A DNA stretch of 64,000 nt, taken from Mytilinidion resinicola. Taxonomy: Eukaryota; Ascomycota; Dothideomycetes; Mytilinidiales; Mytilinidiaceae. Shown here one piece after another: positions 11,960 to 23,298 of the stretch; the first letter of the stretch is position 1, and the number at the start of each line of letters is the position of its first letter. Position numbers and translations under genes: made by a program. The DNA lies in assembly GCF_010093595.1 (NCBI RefSeq), contig NW_022985450.1, forward strand, positions 1,012,154-1,076,153. The letters run 5' to 3'. A model generated the notes under the pieces. The model saw only the letters and a list, made by a program, of their open reading frames with translations. It was not told the DNA's origin and ran no database searches.

Positions 11960-13003
11960 GGCGGTCAGATTCGTAAGTATTTGTAACAGTTCTCCCCAAA
12001 CTTTACTCCCTCGATGCCCCCTCTACGTTTTCCGCGACGTTTACTAAAATTGAAATTCACACGGTTCAATCCGTAAGTATTTGCAACACTCTCTCCCTAA
12101 ACAGCCCCTCTGCGGCCCCCTCCAAGTCTCCCTTAACATCATCCTCCGCGTCTATCCAAAAAAACCAATCACGCGGTTGGATCGGGAGGTATTTGTACCA
12201 CGTGTTCGCAAAGTGTACCCCCTCTGAGCCCCCCTCCACGTGTCCCTCTGCGTCCCATCTGCTTCCACCTGAAAACCAATCGCGCGGTTAGATCCGTGAC
12301 TATTTGCACTATATCTACCCAAAACTCAATCCGTCCTTGCCCCCCCTCACTCGCCCCCCTCCACATCTACTAGAGATCTTCACGCGGCGAGGTCCGTAAG
12401 TATATGCAACACTACTCTCCAAACCAGACTCCCTCCACGTCGCTTCTGCGTTCCCGCGACGTCTATCAGAAAATTGGTTCACACAGTTAGATCCGTGAGT
12501 ATTTGCACTACTTTCCCGCAAAGCGCAGCGCAGCCATTCCTTGCCTCCCCTCCCCTCCCCTCCCCTCCCCCTCCGCGTTAGCCTGAAAACCAATCGCGCG
12601 GTTAGATCCGTGAGTATATGCAACACTACTCCCCCAAAACCACCACCCCTCCCTCCACGTACGCCTCTGCGTCCCCGCTCCATCCACTGAAAAACTAACT
12701 CTATACGGTCAAAATCTGTGAGTGACTATTTCGCACTACTTTCCCCACAAAGCCCAACCCCGTCCCCCTCCACGTCCACCTAAGTCCCAATTCGCGCGGT
12801 TAGATGCGTAAGTATATGCAGGATTTCTTCGCCAAAGCGGCGGGGCCCTTTTCGTCCCGGAACAAATCAACTTACACGGTTCGATCGGGGAGTATTTGCA
12901 CCACTTTGCCCTCCCAGGTCCCCCACTACGCGTGCCCTCTACGTCGTCACCCTCCGTGTCCAAAAACACGCTGAAAATGGAGGTAGCGCAAATACTCACG
13001 AAC
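11960..13003 (+). repeat. Degenerate tandem array of ~100-bp units, last copy inverted
   Basis: Ten direct copies of a core resembling CGGTTAGATCCGTAAGTAT followed by TTGCA begin near 11960, 12061, 12172, 12284, 12383, 12481, 12597, 12704, 12792 and 12874. Spacing is 82-115 bases. Between cores the units share C-rich text with CCCTCCACGT and TCTGCGTCC, and several share CTGAAAACCAATCGCG just before the next core. An eleventh core at 12986-13003 reads in the opposite direction (GCAAATACTCACGAAC). The array lies between rho3 and the convergent RING gene and overlaps no gene that I recognise. Confidence 0.8.
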
Positions 13004-13305
13004 TCAACCTCGTGAATGCTTTTCCCACAGCTTCAGGCCCCGAGACATAAATGATACTGAGTTGAACTTTACTGCCATTCCTCCTAACCTATATACACCC
13101 CTCTCCCCTGCCCTCCCGTTCCAACCCAATAACAAAAGAAAAACCCCACTTGGCGCGTCCCAACCCAACCCAACCCAACCCAATCCCCCAACCCTACCGT
13201 ACCCAGCCCAGCCCCACTCCCCAAAACGCCAAAAAACAAGAAAAAGCATTGGTATCAAATAAAGCGCTGTGCGCAAGCGGGGTCGGTGAGTTCAGCAGAT
13301 TCCCA
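13004..13305. other. C-rich simple-sequence spacer
   Basis: Between the array and the stop of the RING gene there is low-complexity DNA, including a CCCAA-type run (CCCAACCCAACC...) at about 13158-13185. The short open frames here are products of this composition. Confidence 0.5.
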
Positions 13306-16081
13306 TCAGCGATCCCGATCCGCACCTCCCCTCCCCGCTCTCCTCGTCAGCCCCACCCCGGCGCCCCGGAGTGCTTCGAAGCCTCTCCAAATCGTGGTGC
13401 GGATACTGCTTCCACCGCTCTCGGCGCCGTCGCTCCTGTGCCCGCGGTCTCGCTCGTCGTCGTCCTCGGCCCAACCCGCTGCCTCGACGTCCGACTCCGG
13501 GAAGCCTTCGTACGCGGCGCGGGAATGGGACTCGAAGCCCGGGACAGGGACGGGTAGAGAAGCGGAGGGAGACTCGTTGCGGGTCTGGGCGGCTTGGGCT
13601 TGGACGTCTGTGTCCGAGAGGTCGTCGCGAAAGAGGGAGAGATGGGATGGAGAGCGGGAGAGAGAAGGGGCCGGTGAGGGGGAGGCGTGGCGCGCGTGGT
13701 GGGAGGCGGAGAGGGAGCGAACGACGTCGCCTTTGCAGATGGGGCAGGTGCGGCGGCGGGTTACGAGCCACGGTGTTCTGTTTTCGTTAGGATTGGATTG
13801 GAAAAGGCACTGGGGGGTGAGGAAGAACTTACATGCACTCGGCGTGGAACTCGTGACCGCAAGGGAGGCTCATGACACGGCTTACGCCATCCACGTACTC
13901 TTCGAGACAGACGACGCACTCCTTTTGGCGACCACCGTAACGGCGTCGCCATTCTGCAAGGCCGGCTTCCCGCTTTTCTTCTTCAGGGGATGTTGGACGC
14001 TGATGTGGTTGGTGGAAGGATGAGGAGCTTGCGGGGACCTCGGAGGTGGTGCGAGAGCGCGGTCGAGGGCGCGAAGTGGTTCTTCGAGAATGTGAATGTT
14101 GGAGAAGGGGAGTGGTTGGTGAAGATGATGCTGGTGTTGTCGCGGGAGAAGACCCGGAGTTGGCGTCGCTTGATATCGTGTGATACGTGCGAACGGGCAG
14201 TCTCTCGACGACAGACTTTGGTGCTCGCCAGCGTCGGCGGCGGATACGGGAACGTAGAAGCAGAAGTGCGTAGACGACTGTAAGAGTAACGAGCGGGCTG
14301 ACGACGAGGACTAATAGTGTATCGAAGAAGGGGCTCGAAGACATATTCGTGGGCGTGAGAGTTACCCACAGCCCCTCGTGAGGCTCGGTGTCACCTGTAT
14401 TATCGTTTTCATCCTTCGTGTGGGCGTTGGATTCTGCTGCTTTCGTGTGTAGTGGCAAGTGGTACTCGTTGGTCCTCTTTGACGGCACTGGCCGCGAGCT
14501 GTCATCATCGCCATGGTCACCAAGGAAGCTACTGAGCCAACCTGGATCGTTCTCGTCCGGATTAGAGCCGCCGGGATGAGGTTTGCTTTCCTTCTCATAT
14601 TCTCCGCTGCCAGGCATGACATTGCCACCTGCTAGGGGCTCCGATTCTTGCTTCGTTTTCTTCGCATCTGGGCGGTGGTTGATAGCTGTTGTCTGCGGTA
14701 GTAGGTCGGGATCGCGCCAGTCTTGAACACCAATGACAAAATCATCAGCAGCCTTGGTCGCAGTGGGCTTTTGGAGCAAGGGCTTCGCGATGCGTGAAGG
14801 CTTGGTTGCTTTCTTCGTTGGGACATCATCGGTCCAATCCTCCACCTGAACCCAGTTCAGATTTCCACTGCTTGGCGGTCTTCTGCTGTCTCCTGAAGAC
14901 GATGCATGGCCACCACTTCCAAGCCCAAGAGCTGCAAGAAGCGAGCGGAACCACCCAACGCGCTCTTCTATTTCATCGACACCCTTAGAAAGCGGTGTTA
15001 GATGAGAATTCTTGCTCTGCTTCTTAGCTTTCGAAGTATGCACTGCTTTTTCAGCGGTGCGTGTAAATGTCGGACGGTCCCCTTTTCCTTTTTTGCCTGG
15101 TGATCCATCGTTCTTCTTCGGCGGTTGACGTGCTCCAGTGATACCCGGTTTTGCAGCATCTTCCGAAGATAGGTCCTCCATCAGACCTCCTGAGGGTATC
15201 AGGGATGAAAGTAGGTGGGCAGTGGTATGTGAAGTAAACAAAGCAGGGATTGTGATGTTTGAAGTGTCTCCGTGGGCGTACATCCGGATCAAAGCACCTC
15301 CTCGGACATCATCACCCACAATGAGGGCCACACCTCCTCGCCGTTGAGCCCACTTGACTTTCTCCAAAAAGCCGCAGCCACCACGGCTCAGCAGGACAAT
15401 CTTCCCTGTTATTTCGGCTCCTTCTTGTAATGACTGAATATCTGCATGCTCGGAGGCTTTGACGCCTTCAACTGATCCATGCTCCTTGGGCATTTCCGAG
15501 TTCGGAAGCGGATGATGGAGGTGGTCGTCAGTGCCGTCATTGTCGTCTGACTTGGCTTCGTCTGATAGCTCTGGCTCTTTGTCTCGTTTTAGCTTGTCGG
15601 CTTTGGAGCTAGATGTACCATCACTCGCAGTTGTTGTACCGAGAGATTTCCGCTTGGGATCCACACGGGCGTCAGAGCTGGCTGAGTTCTGATCGGCGTC
15701 ACTCCATCCTGGCACATCGCTGCAGCCAAGTTCACCTTCGGCTCCGGCAGCCATGCCACCGCGACCCATTGTATCATCCCCAAATCCACTTCCAATCCAG
15801 AGCTGACCACTCAGGCCTTTGGAGGGCAGCAGTGGTCCAAAAGCGGCAGGGCGAGCGAGGAAGAAGGTCGAGTTGTCATCGGTGAGGCTGATGATTGCGG
15901 AGGGGGGGAAGAGCGATGACGGCGAGGTGAAGGAGAAGAGAGCACGTAGCTTGCTCTTCTTGACGGTCGGCTGGACATTTGGAGATTGATGGGGAGACTG
16001 GGCGCCGAAGCTGATGTATAATAGTAGAGTTATGGCTATGACGCTGGACGCGAGAGAAAGCAGGAGGCGGAGAGGCCGCAT
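13306..16081 (-). CDS. PA-domain / transmembrane / RING-H2 E3 ubiquitin ligase
   Basis: A 906-residue endomembrane ubiquitin ligase of the GRAIL/RNF13-like architecture. Two exons: 16081-13833 and 13777-13306. An N-terminal signal anchor (MRPLRLLLSLASSVIAITLLL) leads into a luminal part with a protease-associated domain at roughly 210-300 (GKIVLLSRGGCGFLEKVKWA, then GVALIVGDD). A second membrane segment lies near 590-615 (TLLVLVVSPLVTLTVVYALLL). The RING-H2 finger is complete: Cys722, Cys725, Cys741, His743, His746, Cys749, Cys761, Cys764, with the single intron inside it. The last ~140 residues are a Ser/Arg/Asp-rich tail. I start at the Met of the signal anchor. A Met 14 codons upstream (16123) is also in frame but lies in a duplicated 35-bp leader repeat. 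The family is sure; the substrates are unknown. Confidence 0.9.
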
Positions 16082-16097
16082 GGTGGAAATGTGGTCA

Positions 16098-16168
16098 AAG
16101 GCAGCGACGGCGGCAGCGGGCAAGGGAGCTCAAAGGCAGCGACGGCGGCAGCGGGCAAGGGAGCTCAA
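16098..16168 (+). repeat. 35-bp tandem duplication in the leader of the RING gene
   Basis: The sequence beginning AAGGCAGCGACGGCGGCAGC occurs twice in direct succession just upstream of the RING-gene start codon (minus strand). It creates an extra in-frame Met at 16123, so gene finders may call a start that is too long. Confidence 0.85.
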
Positions 16169-17649
16169 AGGCAGCAGAATGCCGGCGATCTATGATGCTG
16201 TGCACATTTGGGAAAGGCGCGCCGGGAGAGCTGGTGGACGTGGAGCCGGAGGAGGCGGAGAAGGATACGAGGCAGGAGGGGCTCCAGAGCGGCGAGGTCG
16301 TCGTGGGCGAAAGCGCGGGAGCGATGCAGAAGGTCGGAACAAAAGGGAGAGGCTGTATCGAAGAAAGAAAGGTAGTCGAAAGAAGGTATGGCGGTGAAGA
16401 GAGACGTGAGAGGGGTGCAGTTGATGGACGGATGCTTTCGTCACGCACCCTGGCACCCTGGCACCCTGGCACCCAGCCGCCATGGCGCGCCGCGCCTTTG
16501 CGTCACGTGTGAATTCCTGCGCCATGATGATACCCACCGTGCCACCCACTCTTCTTCCACCCCGGTCCTCTCCACACCCCTGTTGTATTCTGCATTATGC
16601 TCGTATAAAGAGCTACTGCCTGATCAAATACAGCCCAGAGACAACAGTCCGTGGCTGCCTGTCCGAAGCCGTCAAACCATACGACGGCACATTCCTGACG
16701 AAATAGGCTACTTGTACTGTGCGAAAAGCCTCTGCTTGAGAGAAAGCATCACTTCAATGTATACATTGCTCCCGCCAGCATTGCCAGCATTGCCATCGAC
16801 CGTGTCCGCTTGACTGCTCCCGTCACCTGATCACGTTGCCGTGTGGCCTCGGTGCCTCGCTATCGACTTGTTTCAGCTTCGAATCAGTCTCAGCCGGATG
16901 CAGTGCTCCAGCTGTTTGCTGACACTACTACCATCACTCACAGTCCTTTCGTACGCGCGACACCAAGCCGGCTGGCTTCAGAGGAAGTAGCAAGATACCT
17001 CGCGGTGCAGTGCCTTCTACCGCTGCAAGGGTAGCCACTGGCCATGGCGTCCGCTAGGGAACATGGCATTCTAGTGCCCGCGGACTGAGGGCTCGCGGTA
17101 CCTCCCAGCCTGCTCTAGATTCGGCATCAACGACGTCAGGTGTGAGGTATGGCAATATGAGGCCCTCATCAGGAATTGCGTCTACCGTCTCCCTGGCCGT
17201 ATCGGCTTGAAGACTCTGCCGTGTGTCAATGGTGCGAATCCTGATCGACTCTGCCGAGTCCATGTCCACTGCTGCCCTCGAGCCTTCCTCACTACAACCA
17301 CCCCCTCGTCAGGAACCACTTCCGTCATGCATCGAGTCTCCCGCCGTCGTGCTTTCCGCGCGACGCCTCTTGCAGCCGGGGCCATCAATACCTCTAGCTA
17401 TCCCGTCTCCCCTTCTCGTCCATCCTGCTTGTTTTCCTCGCCCAAACAACATCCTTTGAACCCGCTTCCTATTCTTCCAGAACGCTACCGCAAACGTCTT
17501 CCCTAAGCTAGTCCTTTTCCTGTCTGTATCTTCCTACACTACTCCTCATTAGCTGTGTTTTCCCTCTCAACCCTTTGCTTCCTCTTCCGTTCTTGGACAA
17601 ACCCTCACCTCCCGTCCCTACTTGTACCGCTGTTTCCCTCGGCTTCACC
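16169..17649. other. Divergent intergenic region between the RING gene and the aquaporin
   Basis: The two genes point away from each other, so both promoters should lie here. A short run of CACCCTGG(CA) repeats is at 16446-16474. Open frames on both strands are overlapping and motif-free. Bases 17390-17640 are a pyrimidine-rich leader of the aquaporin. Confidence 0.45.
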
Positions 17650-19220
17650 ATGAATATCAACGCACCGACGGGAACCTTTATGGTGCTACCAGGCATGCGA
17701 GCTTTGACCACTGACCCCGATCACCCCGGAGAGCGCCGCCTGCGTGGCCTCGAGTGGATGCCAAATCGAGTCCGCAATCTGGTGATAGCAATGATTGGAG
17801 AGTTTGTTGGCACTTTCTTGTTCCTCTTCTTTGCCTTTGCTGGAACTCAAATCGCCAATGCCGCCCCAGTCACTCCTGGGGGTAAACCCAACACCTCGGT
17901 GCTACTCTACATCAGTCTATCGTTTGGATTCTCGCTACTCGTGAACGCATGGATCTTCTTTCGGATTAGCGGCGGCCTCTTCAACCCAGCAGTCAGTACC
18001 TTTCTCTACTTTTTTAATTTTATTCGCTAAATCAATGCAGGTTACTTTGGGATTGTGCCTAATTGGCGCAGTGGGATGGATCAGGGGAGCTTTTTCCCTC
18101 ATCTCCCAGATTGCTGGCGCCATGGCTGCGGCAGGTGTCGCGTCTGCTCTTTTCCCTGGTCCTCTTGCCGTCAGAACCACCCTCACTGCAGGGACCTCAG
18201 TTGTGCGAGGCCTCTTCATCGAAATGTTCCTCACTGCCGAACTGGTCTTTTGCATCTTCATGCTAGCAGCAGAGAAGCACAAAGCAACTTTCCTCGCGCC
18301 AATCGGTATTGGAATCTCCTTGTTTATCGCCGAGCTAGCCGGTATGTGTCTGAATTACTCCTGGATGCAATCTTAAGTACCCTGACAATATCGTAGGCGT
18401 TTACTACACGGGCGGCTCTCTCAATCCCGCCCGATCTTTCGGTCCAGATGTAGTCCTTCGCCACTTCGACGGCTACCATTGGATATACTGGGTCGGGCCC
18501 TTCCTCGGCGCCCTCATCGCCGTCATCTTCTACCGCCTCGTCAAGGTACTCGAGTACGAAACCGCAAACCCCGGCCAGGACTTCAGTGACCAGGAGGCCG
18601 CCGAGTTCGACCCAGATGACGAACCTGCCGACGTCGAAGACGTCCAACGCCCCGTCCCCATGAAGAAGAACTACAGTGAGTCCAAGAAAAGAGGATCGGG
18701 GGAATCCAAGTACAGAGGCTCTGAAGAGAAGCCAAGACGACAGAGATCCGCACACACGTCCCACAACTCCCAGTCCCACAACTCCCAAAACAACACTCAA
18801 GGGCAAAACTTTGGCTCACGCACAGGCCCCCAAGGCCGCGGCCGCGACGGCACCGACGAAGTCAGCCTCCCGCCGTCCCACGATCGCTGCCGCCGGAACA
18901 ACACCTCGCAGTCCTCTGGCCAGAGCCTGAAGCCGGAGATGGTGGACATCCCCGGCCGCCCCAGCAAGCCCCACACCCGCAACAACCGCGCCCGCAGCCT
19001 CGAAGAGCGCAACGCAGATGCCTACGCCGCCGCCGCGCGCGCCGTCTACCCCCCGACTACCCCGACCATGCACCTCCATGGCGGCGACGCCACCTACTCG
19101 GAGCGCGACCGCGACTTCGCCCGCTACCAGTCGCGCGCGCAGGCGCGGCCGTACGCGCATGGCCCGGATGCGGAGAGCGGCAGCGCGGGGTACTCGGACG
19201 ACACCACTGCGCCGTCCTGA
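17650..19220 (+). CDS. Aquaporin / major intrinsic protein with long hydrophilic tail
   Basis: A six-helix water or solute channel. Exons read 17650-17991, 18041-18341 and 18397-19220, giving 488 residues. Both pore motifs are present: FNPA at 111-114 and SLNPARSFGP with Asn224-Pro225-Ala226-Arg227. Membrane helices include GEFVGTFLFLFFAFAGT and FIEMFLTAELVFCIFML. After helix 6 (GALIAVIFYRLVKVLEYE) comes a tail of about 210 residues, rich in Asp/Glu and then Ser/Arg/Asn, with no known domain. This is longer than typical aquaporins of 250-300 residues. The first intron splits NPA from the following Val and uses a weaker GTCAGT donor. An in-frame Met at 17575 is possible, but the downstream start fits the family better. 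Whether it carries water, glycerol or something else cannot be told from the sequence. Confidence 0.9.
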
Positions 19221-20260
19221 CGGTCTCGCGAGCCAGAGGAGGAGGATGGTTGTGAGGGTGGGGTCATGTACCATCTCTGCGTCTGGCTGCCGCATTGCTT
19301 GATTAGGTCGTGGTTTTGTCCGTGAGAGGGGCAGTGGGGTAGGGAAATTGTTTTGTGTGCGAATTGCGCTTTGGGTGCTTGGGAATTTTGGGGGCTGGCA
19401 GGGAGCGGGGGCGTTGGGGATTAGGTACGGGGTTCAGGTTGAGTTGGGGTTGGGGGTGAGGTGCGAAAGGGTAATGGGATATTGTGATAGGCGTCGTGTA
19501 CGGTGTATATATGTTACTACGAGTCAGTGGGCTGGTATTGGAATTAATCCAGGGTATCGTTCCTCGTGTTTCTCAGTCATTTGTTGCCTTGTTAGTATGC
19601 TGGTGGAGAGAGAGAGAGAGGAAGAGCAGCAGTTCCTGCATTTGCGCCTTGTACATACGCTAACCTCCGTGACATTTGGAGAGGAGAGTCTGGCTTCATT
19701 TGCTTCTCGAAGCTATCTTCGTCGGAGAACGGGAAACTGTGTTGTGAGGGGAATGGGGTCTTGTGAGGGCAATGGAGTCTTGTGAGGACAATAGAGTCTT
19801 GCGAGTCATCAGGTTGACGGTGTGAAGGAAAGGGTGAGGATACTTAAGTACCAGCCAAAGGGCGGTATACTAGCATCGACGACGGCATTGCGGACAAGCT
19901 TACATACATACGTCTTTGTATGTTTCCAGGCATTTGGTGCTAGATAACATGGTCACTGATAAAGCAAAATGTAGTCACTCTAGGCTGTGCTGCGGGAGAG
20001 GTTTTGACCGCATCGCACAAGGTTGGAATGGGTTCGGCGTATTTTTGTTGAGGTCTCGGATAATTGTTCGCGGTGTGTGTAGAACCCCTTTCCGTGGGCC
20101 TTGCTGATGGGTAGTCGTTTAGGTATGGTGTCGGAGCAGGAGATGTGAGAAGCTATAGAACAATGTTAGTAATATAGAGTCGTTAGGGGGAGAGATGAGT
20201 TGATGATCCATTTATAGACGTGATTCGTTGGGTCGATAGGTTGTGGAAGTGAAAACGTTT
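19221..20260. other. Intergenic region after the aquaporin
   Basis: This is a G/T-rich 3' flank. A short imperfect repeat (AATGGAGTCTTGTGAGG-like, three copies) is at 19750-19806. No gene is recognised. Confidence 0.4.
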
Positions 20261-20330
20261 GCAGAGAAAGTCATAGAAAAGACGAAGTATCATAGGGAAG
20301 TATTGTATAGCTAGGTACTGGTGTGTACGG
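20261..20330 (+). repeat. Left arm of a 70-bp inverted repeat flanking a HET fragment
   Basis: The sequence starting GCAGAGAAAGTCATAGAAAA is repeated as its reverse complement at 21108-21177, with 69 of 70 bases matching. The single mismatch is G versus A. Confidence 0.9.
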
Positions 20331-20356
20331 TGGATTTCTGAGCACATTAAGTCACT

Positions 20357-21115
20357 CTACAGAAGTTTGATAGTCTCTGGATGTCCGCGGAAAGCATGTG
20401 AGGTGCCGTCTTCGAGGAGCCTGTCTCGAATGCTGCCAATGCCGATTCTTTCGAATGTTTGAATGTTTCCGGCCTTTCCCACTCGTTTTAGGAGCAAGCC
20501 GTCCCTCCATGTGGACCAGTGCTTTGAGTGATACACACAGATTTGCAAAAGTGTAGCAGTCGCCCCCGGCCGAAGCAAATCGGCCAAATCATTCTGTGTA
20601 TCAATCAAAACGTCTTCCAGGGGGCCCGTTCCGTTGACCAGGGAGCATTGTAGTGCGTCTGATTCATTGCGGGAGGTCACTTTCACGATCTCGAGTACTC
20701 CAGTGATCTCGAGATCTGCACGAACGAGTCGTCCCGTCAACTCTGGGCCTTCCCAGTCGCAGCGAAGGTCGAAGTTGATCGCAGGTATAGTAGGGACTCG
20801 AGCCGTGTAGCGACGATGTCTGCCCGGATGATCGTAATTGACGCCTTTGATCAGAGACAGCCAGGACCGAGTTGGCATATAGAAGACGGAGCTGTCAACC
20901 CGTGTTGATGTTGTATTTAGCTTTTCGTCATGCGACCAAAGTAATGAAGCAGCGAAATCCTCTTTCCACAGTCCTAAAGCTGGCGTCCAATTTGTCTCCC
21001 GGGCGAAGTACTGAATCACGCCTGCCATTGCTGCCAACCGATCGGTGCGCTGCGTGGTTTTCCGGTATGAATAATCTGCCACCCATTTCTCCCATTTCAG
21101 ACAAGGGCCGTACAC
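20357..21115 (-). pseudogene. HET-domain protein, C-terminal fragment
   Basis: The frame encodes 252 residues typical of the part after the HET domain in heterokaryon-incompatibility proteins: W-x-VADYSYRKTTQRTDRLAAMAGV, then WTPALGLWKEDFAASLLW. The HET domain itself (about 150-200 residues) is missing. Similarity starts exactly at the inner edge of the right inverted-repeat arm, so the gene was truncated by the event that made the repeat. No stop interrupts the remaining part. It could still be transcribed, but it is best regarded as a remnant. Confidence 0.75.
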
Positions 21116-21177
21116 ACCAGTACCTAGCTATACAATACTTCCCTATGATATTTCGTCTTTTCTATGACTTTCTCTGC
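21108..21177 (-). repeat. Right arm of the 70-bp inverted repeat
   Basis: Reverse complement of 20261-20330 with one mismatch. The bases just outside the arms (CGTTT on the left, CGTCT on the right) resemble an imperfect 5-bp duplication, but this is weak evidence for transposition. Confidence 0.9.
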
Positions 21178-23298
21178 CGTCTTTGGTATATCGTCACTTT
21201 TCAGCACGCCTCCCAATTCCTCTGATGGCGTCGGGCAAGGCTCGGCTTCGAGAGGTTGAGACGTGCTTCTGGTTACTTTAAGCACCTTCGTGTTTTCCCC
21301 GCCAAATTGTGCAAGGCACTCGTGCTCGTTCGACTCGCCACTTCGCTTCATGGCGAGCTCAATATGATGCAGCTTGGAGTGACGGTACTCAGGAAGTGTG
21401 TTTCGAGAAACGTGAGTTTAGAGAGCGATGAGGATTCGGCATAGACTATACATATTGCGGTCGACGGCAGGCCTAATGGAAAAGGATTTTCATCGCTCTT
21501 GAGGTCTGGGAAGTAATTGTAAGGAGACTGGAGTTTGAGTGATGTTCTTGAGGGAAGGCTGGGGCTCAAAGATGCCGCAGCTTCGATCATATGACCATGA
21601 CCGTTTTGCAGCTCTGTCGATGGAACCGAGGCTTATCAGCTACGCGAAACTTACGACGAGACAAGGACAGATAAGATTGGTGAAAGAGTTCAAGGCGCAT
21701 CTCAGCCTTGCTTGTAACGCTGTCATGGTGGTGGCTGAGCAGAATGGTTGCATACTTCACGGCCTCAGCAGGGCAGATTCGCTCTCAGCCCTGGAGTGGC
21801 AGCCTTGCTAGCTGTTGTGATTTATGCACTTATGGAGCCGCGGGTAGTTAGGTTGCTAGGCAGTGGGTAGTAAGAGGGATGAAATGGAGCCCACACGCCA
21901 TGCGGGTGGGCAAGGGTCCTGACTGTTCAGGCCTCCACAATATCGGTAAATCAGAGAACTACATTGTTGGAAGCATATATACAGAATTGCAAAAGTAGGG
22001 TTTAGTACGAGTTAGTGTGAAATCATGATCCACCATGCACAAGATTCTCACACATGTAAGAATTAAACGTGGAACTGTCACGTGCATATCATGTGAGAGT
22101 CACGTTTCCCCCCAATCGAGCCCAGGAGTGTTTAAATAGGTCGACAAATCTCCGCACTTGACTTGGACAGTAGAAACCGTCCATAGGAGTGGATTAACAA
22201 AAGCAGATTCGTTGGCACATGGGGTCGGAGTTGGCACTTGATGCAAAACGAAGACGGAAATGAGACCGATGAGGGATGTTTCGAAATGATTGGATTCTGA
22301 CGATCTCTACTATCAATTGTTTATGCTTCTCGTTTATATGTTGGCCAGTGATGTCGAGCATGTTGGACTAGTTACAGCATATATTTATAGAGACGAAAAA
22401 TAAATTCGTATGACGGTGGTGGCCATCACTGTCTGAGGTAAAAACGTCAGCAACGCTGTACTCCACCACGTAATGATCTGATCCATATGTGTTTTAAGTC
22501 CGCACACAACCTTCAATCATATGACCAGACAGGGCATCTTAACTCCCTCTTCCTCGAAAGCCTTTGTTGGTTTGCAGGCCGTAGCATCTGAACATTGGTG
22601 GGACGCGACATTATGTACATAAAAGCGCCCTGTTTGCTACCGGCAGTGATTGCTGTAGGTAATTGTCATAATCCAACAGCCTTCGCTATTCCTCGATGCG
22701 TCTTCACAGTCACAAAGTCACGGCTTTGGGCATTAGATGGAAATTTGTTTGGTACGATTGGGAGTGGAGTGCTCGGCCTTCGTCGGCTGGATAGACTATT
22801 AGAGAAGCTGTGCATCGTTGAAACACTCTGAGATGCCCATAAATGATGCCTCCCGAGGTCGGGATGTTGAATCCCATACCAGTGAATGAATCGTACGAAT
22901 AGGGCCGAGGTGGCTCTCTGAACTAATCTCAACCGCTGTGTCTTCCTCCGAAAGTTTGGTTCGTTGTATCGCTGTCGTTGGACTACAATGCTATTTTCCG
23001 ATAATATATGAGGGTTCGAAATGGCCGAGCGGTGTCGAATGGCCCTACTTTTTCAGTGAATAACTCTAAGTACAGGCTGTAGGTTGGTGGGACGGCTGTG
23101 TAGCAATGCTCTTCCAGGCCTGAAAGAACTACGTCCTGGTTTGGAGCAACAGAACGGTGCTGAATCGTGAAGTCCTGTCCTGATGATCCCTTAATCCGTA
23201 GACCTCCGTCTCGCTCAATTGTTCGCCCAGCCCTCAAGCACGGCGTAACACTCCCCACGACCTACTGGTTATCGGAATCCGTCCATGACCAGCACTCA
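21178..23298. other. Gene-poor region, no gene recognised
   Basis: Two kilobases without convincing coding. Frames of 75-90 codons on both strands (for example 21348-21590 minus and 21539-21811 plus) have no motif and cannot be linked to the HET fragment. Confidence 0.45.

Noticed and set aside
11960..12960. tRNA or SINE array suggested by B-box-like GGTTCGATC words
   Set aside because: No A box at the right distance, no cloverleaf, and most units have a degraded box.
11960..13003. CRISPR array
   Set aside because: This is a eukaryotic genome; the repeats are degenerate, spacers are similar to each other and spacing varies.
16081..16123. Upstream in-frame start of the RING gene
   Set aside because: It adds an Ala-rich stretch encoded by the duplicated leader repeat and would displace the signal anchor from the N-terminus.
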